NCBI GenBank assembly: GCA_965213545.1
Contig: CBDBZL010000002.1
Coordinates: forward strand, 310,001 to 374,000
Length of the DNA stretch: 64,000 nt
Reading direction: 5' to 3'
Source of the DNA: CBDBZL01 sp965213545
GTDB lineage: Bacteria > Pseudomonadota > Alphaproteobacteria > Sphingomonadales > Sphingomonadaceae
Shown here: positions 59,656-64,000 of the stretch, in pieces
Numbering within the stretch: position 1 is the stretch's first letter
How the letters are laid out: each line of letters starts with the position of its first letter
Made by a program: the position numbers and the translations under genes
Notes under the pieces: model-generated
Told to the model about the DNA's origin: nothing
The model's input: the letters and a program-made list of their open reading frames with translations, nothing else
The model's database searches: none

Positions 59656-60986
59656 GCTGCGCCGGTCGCCATCAGAGCGGCGGCATCGCCGGCGGCATCA
59701 GTGGGAAAACGCTGCTGCAGCCGCTCGGCCTGGGGTCCGACAAGCTGGGTCATCAGCGTTTGCCGCAGACCCGTGCGCATATTGACCAGACCGGCCGTGC
59801 TTGCCGCGCCGAACCAGCCATACAGCCCCTCAGCCTCGCCCCTGCCGACCAGTCCCCCGGCCCCGAAACCGAAGCCTTTGCGAAATTCACCGTCCGGCGC
59901 GAGGGTGGATGGCATCAAATCGCTGGTCGCCAATGCGATGGCGGATTTGCTCGCCACCCGCCGCCCGTCGAGGTTGCCATGCCCGGCGAGCATCATCAGG
60001 AACCGGTCGTAGTCGCGCGCCGACGAGACCAGCCCCGCGCCGCCGAAAGGAAAGGCGGGTGGATCAAGGAAGATCGAGTTCGCCCCCGTATCGAGCGGCA
60101 AGGGAACCCCGGCGAGGGCAACATAGCTGGTCGCCAGCCGCGCGCGTTCGGAAGCGGGAACGGTGAAGAACGTGCTGTCCATTCCGCACGGAGCAAGGAT
60201 GCGCTCTTCCAGGAACGCGTCGAACGGGCGGCCCGCGACCAGCTCGATTACCCGGCCGAGCAGATCGAGGCTCACCGAATAGCCCCAGCGCGTCCCCGGC
60301 TGGCGAACCAGCGGCAGTCTTGCCAGACGATCGGCGAAGGCGGCAAGGCTGGGCGCGGGCTTGCCGCCGAACCCGGGGATCATCTGCAACCGGCTGACCG
60401 CTACAGGAACGATGCCTTGCTCCAGATAGGCTCTGGCGATCGGCCCCTTCTGCATGATCGTGTAGCCAAAACCCGCAGTGTGGGTGAGCAGGTGGCGGAT
60501 GGTGATCGGGCGAACTGCTGGCTCGAGATTGTCGGGGGTGATCGGCCCGTCATAGCGCTTTTGCACCTGCATGTTCGCGAAACCGGGGATGATCTCGGCC
60601 AGCGGCTGGTCGAGCCCGAGCGCGCCCTCGTCGATCAGCATCGCGGCCGCGATACCGGTCACCGGCTTGGTCATCGAATAGATGCGGTAGAGCGTATCGG
60701 GTCCGGCGCGTACCGTGCTGTCGAAAGCCAATGTGCCGCGCGCTAAGTATTCGGGCGGCCGCTGCGCGAAGCCCAGCGCGGCGACCATGTTGGCCACCCG
60801 GTCACGCCCGACGTAATCATCGATCAGAGCGGTTACGCGCGGCCAGCGCGCCGCCGCGTTCGGGCCGAGGCGTTGCGCCAGGACGGGGTGCGCGAGCCCA
60901 GACAAGGCCAGCGCGCCGAGCGATCCCGCGGCGCCGCGCAATGCCGTGCGGCGTGAGCAGGGGTTGGCTGTCGAAACTATCGTCAT
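59652..60986 (-). CDS. Serine hydrolase, class C beta-lactamase-like
   Basis: A 444-residue exported protein. A twin-arginine-like signal (CSRRTALRGAAGSLGALAL) ends at HPVLA. The catalytic SxxK is in YRIYSMTKPVTG, the Tyr in GYSVSLD, and HTAG-type residues occur in LLTHTAGFGY. The family includes esterases, DD-peptidases and beta-lactamases, and the long insertions here do not allow a choice. It is translationally coupled to nudC. Confidence 0.87.
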   Translation of the reverse strand: MTIVSTANPCSRRTALRGAAGSLGALALSGLAHPVLAQRLGPNAAARWPRVTALIDDYVGRDRVANMVAALGFAQRPPEYLARGTLAFDSTVRAGPDTLYRIYSMTKPVTGIAAAMLIDEGALGLDQPLAEIIPGFANMQVQKRYDGPITPDNLEPAVRPITIRHLLTHTAGFGYTIMQKGPIARAYLEQGIVPVAVSRLQMIPGFGGKPAPSLAAFADRLARLPLVRQPGTRWGYSVSLDLLGRVIELVAGRPFDAFLEERILAPCGMDSTFFTVPASERARLATSYVALAGVPLPLDTGANSIFLDPPAFPFGGAGLVSSARDYDRFLMMLAGHGNLDGRRVASKSAIALATSDLMPSTLAPDGEFRKGFGFGAGGLVGRGEAEGLYGWFGAASTAGLVNMRTGLRQTLMTQLVGPQAERLQQRFPTDAAGDAAALMATGAA

Positions 60987-61082
60987 GCATGTTCCCGTTA
61001 AACAACAAGGCTTTCGCGGCGCTGAAGCCGGATCGAGGCACGCCAGCCCGCTGCCGGGCCGCTACCGCTTTTGCAGCGCTCG

Positions 61083-62147
61083 TCAAAGTCCCGCCTTGGT
61101 ATCCGGCAATCGGACGGCCAGCGCGAGCGCTTTGGCAAAAACCGTTGGCAGGCCGATCTTGCTTAGCTTGTTGAGGCCGATCCATTCGCCGGGCGGCAAA
61201 TCCACATCATCCACAATCTCGATCATCAACACTTCCAGCTCGAGCATAAAATGCGTGAAGCCGTGCCGCACCTGACCGACCAAGCGCCAACCACCGGGAA
61301 AAGGCGCGGCGCATGTCCCATTCGCGCGCGCGGACCAGCCGTCATCGGGCAGGGCGCGCATCCCTCCCAGCATTCCGCCCGGCGGGCGGGTGACGACGAA
61401 CACCCCGCCATCCCGCACGATGACATAGGCCTGCCCCCGGCGGGCCGGCTTGTCGCGCTTCGCCGGTCTGACCGGAAGCTGGTGGGCGCGTCCTTGTTCG
61501 TATGCTCGGCATGAATGAACAAGCGGACACTGCGGACAATCGGGTGACCGCGGCGTGCAGATGGCAGCGCCCAGGTCCATCATTCCTTGCGCGAAGTCGC
61601 CTGCGCGATGCTCGGGGGTGATGTGGGCTGTCGCCTCGCGGATCGCCCGCCTGGCCCCGGGCAGCGGCTGGTCGATGGCAAACAGCCGGGCGACCACGCG
61701 TTCCACATTGGTATCGACCACCACCGCGCGCCGGCCGAACGCAATCGCCGCGATAGCCGCTGCGGTATAGGTGCCGATCCCCGGCAACCGCCTCAGCTCG
61801 TCCTCCTCCTCAGGAAAACCGCCGTCCGCCGCCACTTGCCGCGCGCAGTCGACCAGGTTTCTCGCCCGCGCATAATAGCCCAGCCCCGCCCACTGGGCCA
61901 TCACCTGTTCCACCGGGGCGGCGGCAAGCGCTTCCACATCGGGCCAGCGCTCAAGGAAGCGGGCATAAAAAGGCGCGGCGGCGGTGGTTGTGGTCTGCTG
62001 AAGCATCACTTCGGAAAGCCAGACCCGGTAGGCGGGAGGCCGGCGATCGCTTCCCGGTGGTTCGCGCCAGGGCAACAGGCGGGCGTTGCAGCGATACCAG
62101 TTAAGCAGCTTGTCCGCGATCGTCGCCGGCTCTTCGCTGTCATCCAT
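61083..62147 (-). CDS. mutY: A/G-specific adenine DNA glycosylase
   Basis: Removes adenine mispaired with 8-oxoguanine. It is 354 residues. The HhH region is LRRLPGIGTYTAAAIAAIAF, with the catalytic Asp in VVVDTNVERVVAR. The 4Fe-4S cluster ligands are C-x6-C-x2-C-x5-C within CTPRSPDCPQCPLVHSC. The C-terminal Nudix-like domain recognises 8-oxoG. ATG 62147 (MDDSEEPATIADKLL) is chosen over 62228, which would overlap the divergent dciA gene. Confidence 0.95.
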   Translation of the reverse strand: MDDSEEPATIADKLLNWYRCNARLLPWREPPGSDRRPPAYRVWLSEVMLQQTTTTAAAPFYARFLERWPDVEALAAAPVEQVMAQWAGLGYYARARNLVDCARQVAADGGFPEEEDELRRLPGIGTYTAAAIAAIAFGRRAVVVDTNVERVVARLFAIDQPLPGARRAIREATAHITPEHRAGDFAQGMMDLGAAICTPRSPDCPQCPLVHSCRAYEQGRAHQLPVRPAKRDKPARRGQAYVIVRDGGVFVVTRPPGGMLGGMRALPDDGWSARANGTCAAPFPGGWRLVGQVRHGFTHFMLELEVLMIEIVDDVDLPPGEWIGLNKLSKIGLPTVFAKALALAVRLPDTKAGL

Positions 62148-62176
62148 GGCCGGCCTATGGCATGGGAGCATGTCTG

Positions 62177-62782
62177 ATGGAACGCGACGGGAAAGATCAG
62201 GCATCGGCTGACAAGAGTGCCGCAGCACTCGCCGGCGAGTCCAATGTCAAACCGATCAGGCGGCGCAAGTCCGCGGCCGAACCACCCGCCGGGCGACGCG
62301 GCGGCCCGGCGCGTTCGGTGGCTGAACTCGTCCCGCAGATTGGCCGCACCGCGTTCAACAAGTTCGGCTTTATACAAAGCTCGGTGGTGATGCGCTGGGG
62401 TGAGATCGTGGGAGCGCATCACGCCAGGATGTGCGCGCCCGAGTCGATCCGCTTCCCGAGGGGCGAGAAACGCGGCGGCACGCTCAATCTGGTGGTCGAA
62501 CCCGCGCACGGCCCGCTCATCCAGCATGTCGTGCCCGAGATCATCGAACGGGTGAACCGGTTCTTCGGCTACCAGGCGGTGGCCGCGATCAGGATGCGGC
62601 AAGGCCCTGTTCAGCCCGTGCATGGTGATCGGGTCTCGCGCCAGCAGCCGGAGCCGCTGTCGAGCCCGGTGGAGCTTGGCGAGAGCCTGCGTGACATCGG
62701 CGATCCCGAGCTGCGCACGGTGCTTCAATCGCTCGCCCGTAGCCTGTTGCGCGGCGAGCAGGACAAGGACGGTGGTAAGTGA
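62177..62782 (+). CDS. DUF721 protein, DciA-like
   Basis: A 201-residue protein with a basic N-terminus (KPIRRRKSAAEPP) and a DUF721 core (VVMRWGEIVGAHHARMCAPES, then LNLVVEPAHGPLIQHVVPEIIERVN). DciA proteins load replicative helicase in bacteria without DnaC/DnaI. I recall the order mutY-DUF721-dsbA-smc as common in alphaproteobacteria. The start ATG 62177 lies only 29 nt from the divergent mutY start, and its stop overlaps the next ATG (TGATG). Confidence 0.85.
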   Translation: MERDGKDQASADKSAAALAGESNVKPIRRRKSAAEPPAGRRGGPARSVAELVPQIGRTAFNKFGFIQSSVVMRWGEIVGAHHARMCAPESIRFPRGEKRGGTLNLVVEPAHGPLIQHVVPEIIERVNRFFGYQAVAAIRMRQGPVQPVHGDRVSRQQPEPLSSPVELGESLRDIGDPELRTVLQSLARSLLRGEQDKDGGK

Positions 62783-63504
62783 TGGTTCGCAGTCTCGATA
62801 ACCGCTCGTTCGCCGTGCTGATCGCACTGGGCATGGCGCTCGCGGCGATGCTTGCCGCAATCGCGCCGGTTTCGGCAGTGGCACAAACATCGCGCTCGAA
62901 CTGGATCGGCTTGGTGGAAGCGACCGATGGCGGGTTTCGCATGGGCAATCAGGCGGCGGCCAACCGGCTTGTCGTATTCAGCAGCTATTCCTGCCCCCAT
63001 TGCGCCGAGTTCGAGCGCCGGTCCGAGATGGAGCTGACGGCGGGCCATATTTCGCCCGGCACCTTGTCGTTCGAGTTGCGCCATCTGATCCGCAATCCGC
63101 TGGACCTTGCGGCCGCGCTCGCCACCGAATGCGGCCCGCCGCGCCGGTTTTTCACCCGCCACCGCGCCATCATGCGTGCGCAGGACCGCTGGCTGGCGGT
63201 GACTAGCAAGGCAACCGCGGCGCAGCAGCAGCGCTGGAGCAGCGGACCGGTGCCCGGCAGGATGCGCGCCATCGCCAATGACCTTGGTTTCCACGAACTT
63301 CTCGCCCCGCACGGCGTCTCGCGCGCCGCGCTCGACCGTTGTCTTGGCGACCATAAGCGGGCCGAGGCGATCGCGGCAACTTCAAAGGCGCAGGCCGAGC
63401 GCCTGGGCATCACCGGCACGCCGAGCTTTGTCCTGAACGGCACCCGGCTCGAAGGGGTTCATGACTGGCTTCGCCTGCGTCAGGTGCTTGCGCAGGTCAG
63501 CTGA
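62782..63504 (+). CDS. DsbA-family thiol:disulfide oxidoreductase
   Basis: A periplasmic thioredoxin-fold protein, 240 residues. The signal region is VLIALGMALAAMLAAIAPVSAVA. The active site is CPHC (SSYSCPHCAEF), and the cis-Pro loop is GITGTPSFVLNG. A helical insertion lies between them. It probably oxidises or isomerises exported thiol proteins. It is coupled to dciA by a TGATG junction and is followed by a second DsbA-like gene. Confidence 0.92.
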   Translation: MVRSLDNRSFAVLIALGMALAAMLAAIAPVSAVAQTSRSNWIGLVEATDGGFRMGNQAAANRLVVFSSYSCPHCAEFERRSEMELTAGHISPGTLSFELRHLIRNPLDLAAALATECGPPRRFFTRHRAIMRAQDRWLAVTSKATAAQQQRWSSGPVPGRMRAIANDLGFHELLAPHGVSRAALDRCLGDHKRAEAIAATSKAQAERLGITGTPSFVLNGTRLEGVHDWLRLRQVLAQVS

Positions 63505-63616
63505 GCCTTTGCGCGTTCTGTGCACAAGCGCGCATCCTCCTTGCGGCCGGGTTGGCGTGCGGATGCAGGTGGGCTAATCGACACGCTGTTTAATGCAGAC
63601 AAGGTCTTCATAAATC

Positions 63617-64000
63617 ATGCGCTCCATCAGTCGCGTCACCCTTGCAGCTTTTGCAGCGCCGCTCCTGCTCGCGCTGTCCGCCTGCGGATCGGGTGGGGAA
63701 GCGGGCGGGGCAACCGGGCTGGCCGGTGAACCCATCGAGCCCACGCCCCCACCCGGCGACACGAGCTGGCTGGAAACCGCACAGGTAAGCGAATTGGGCG
63801 GCATCGTCGTGGGCAATCCCGAAGCGCCGCTCAAGCTGGTGAAATATGCCAGCCACACCTGTCCCGCCTGCGCCAATTTCGCCTCGGAATCGGAGGCCGA
63901 ACTCAACCAGCTGATCGAGCGCGGCATCGTCAGCTTCGAGATCCGCAACCAGATCCACGATCCGCTCGACCTGACCTTCGCCGTGCTGGCGCGCTGCGGC
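63617..64000 (+). CDS. Second DsbA-family protein, lipoprotein type, 3' end outside the window
   Basis: ATG 63617 opens a frame still open at base 64000 (128 codons). It begins MRSISRVTLAAFAAPLLLALSACG, a lipoprotein signal with a LSAC lipobox. A Gly/Pro-rich linker follows (about 25-50), then VGNPEAPLKLVKYASHTCPACANFA with a CPAC active site. It is a paralogue of the preceding DsbA with a membrane anchor and a different active-site dipeptide. It starts 112 nt after the first one. Confidence 0.9.
   Translation, partial: MRSISRVTLAAFAAPLLLALSACGSGGEAGGATGLAGEPIEPTPPPGDTSWLETAQVSELGGIVVGNPEAPLKLVKYASHTCPACANFASESEAELNQLIERGIVSFEIRNQIHDPLDLTFAVLARCG

Noticed and set aside
1..64000. CRISPR arrays, insertion sequences, prophage, integrons, tRNA or rRNA genes
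   Set aside because: No regularly spaced repeats, transposase or integrase motifs, phage structural genes or tRNA-like elements were seen on either strand.

Overview
The window is 64 kb of GC-rich chromosome (about 65% GC by eye) from an alphaproteobacterium, most likely a member of the Sphingomonadales close to the Erythrobacteraceae/Sphingomonadaceae. This is inferred from three things: TonB-dependent receptors typical of that group, PEP-CTERM proteins with the VPEP(S/A)TW-MMLxGFGAxG tail, and the general housekeeping gene content. Nearly all of it is core chromosome. I see no prophage, insertion sequence, CRISPR array, tRNA or rRNA. No convincing new multi-gene system is present; the most notable signals are local gene decay, one compositionally foreign gene, and uncharacterised exported proteins inside core operons.

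Layout. 1-2221: the end of purF followed by an SDR gene. 2255-5909 (minus): metal-dependent membrane hydrolase, photolyase and CFA synthase. 6010-9425 (minus): the two-subunit 2-oxoacid:ferredoxin oxidoreductase korA/korB, split by a low-GC orphan gene. 9590-13648: rppH, then a TPR protein, rsmB and guaB. 13730-15487: a catecholate-siderophore receptor broken by an in-frame TAG and an apparent internal deletion. 15667-18025: bdhA, a zinc metallopeptidase and an exported hypothetical protein. 18098-20891: sdhC-sdhD-sdhA without an adjacent sdhB. 21003-23335: SDR, prmA and a TIGR02117/DUF2459 protein. 23484-28652 (minus): bamD, recN, a lipoprotein and ligA, the last three joined by 4-nt overlaps. 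28818-31802: a large intact TonB receptor with a clear terminator.

32111-35114 holds a decayed pair: a Tat-exported barrel-like protein with an in-frame TAG, and a TonB receptor with a 1-nt frameshift and no normal start codon. Then come lepA, a ferredoxin-NADP reductase, a PEP-CTERM protein, a large-subunit catalase and dnaN. 43255-46420 (minus) is ldcA-fabD-(secreted hypothetical)-fabG, divergent from an mpl/murC-type ligase. ldcA and the ligase fit successive steps of peptidoglycan recycling. 48291-51629: a lipoprotein, rpsF-rpsR-rplI and a membrane protein. 51690-57625 (minus): M2 peptidase, alpha/beta hydrolase, asd, a CHRD/PEP-CTERM protein, and trmD-rplS without rpsP-rimM. 57842-64000: a thioredoxin-reductase-like flavoprotein without the usual NADPH motifs, nudC, a serine hydrolase, mutY, and divergent dciA(DUF721)-dsbA-dsbA, the last cut by the window edge.

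Functional links. KorAB makes reduced ferredoxin, and the ferredoxin reductase at 37262 could pass those electrons to NADP. Iron and nutrient uptake is represented by three TonB receptor genes, of which two are broken. Envelope assembly and redox folding are represented by bamD, ldcA/mpl and the tandem DsbA proteins. Genome maintenance is represented by photolyase, recN, ligA, dnaN, mutY and dciA.
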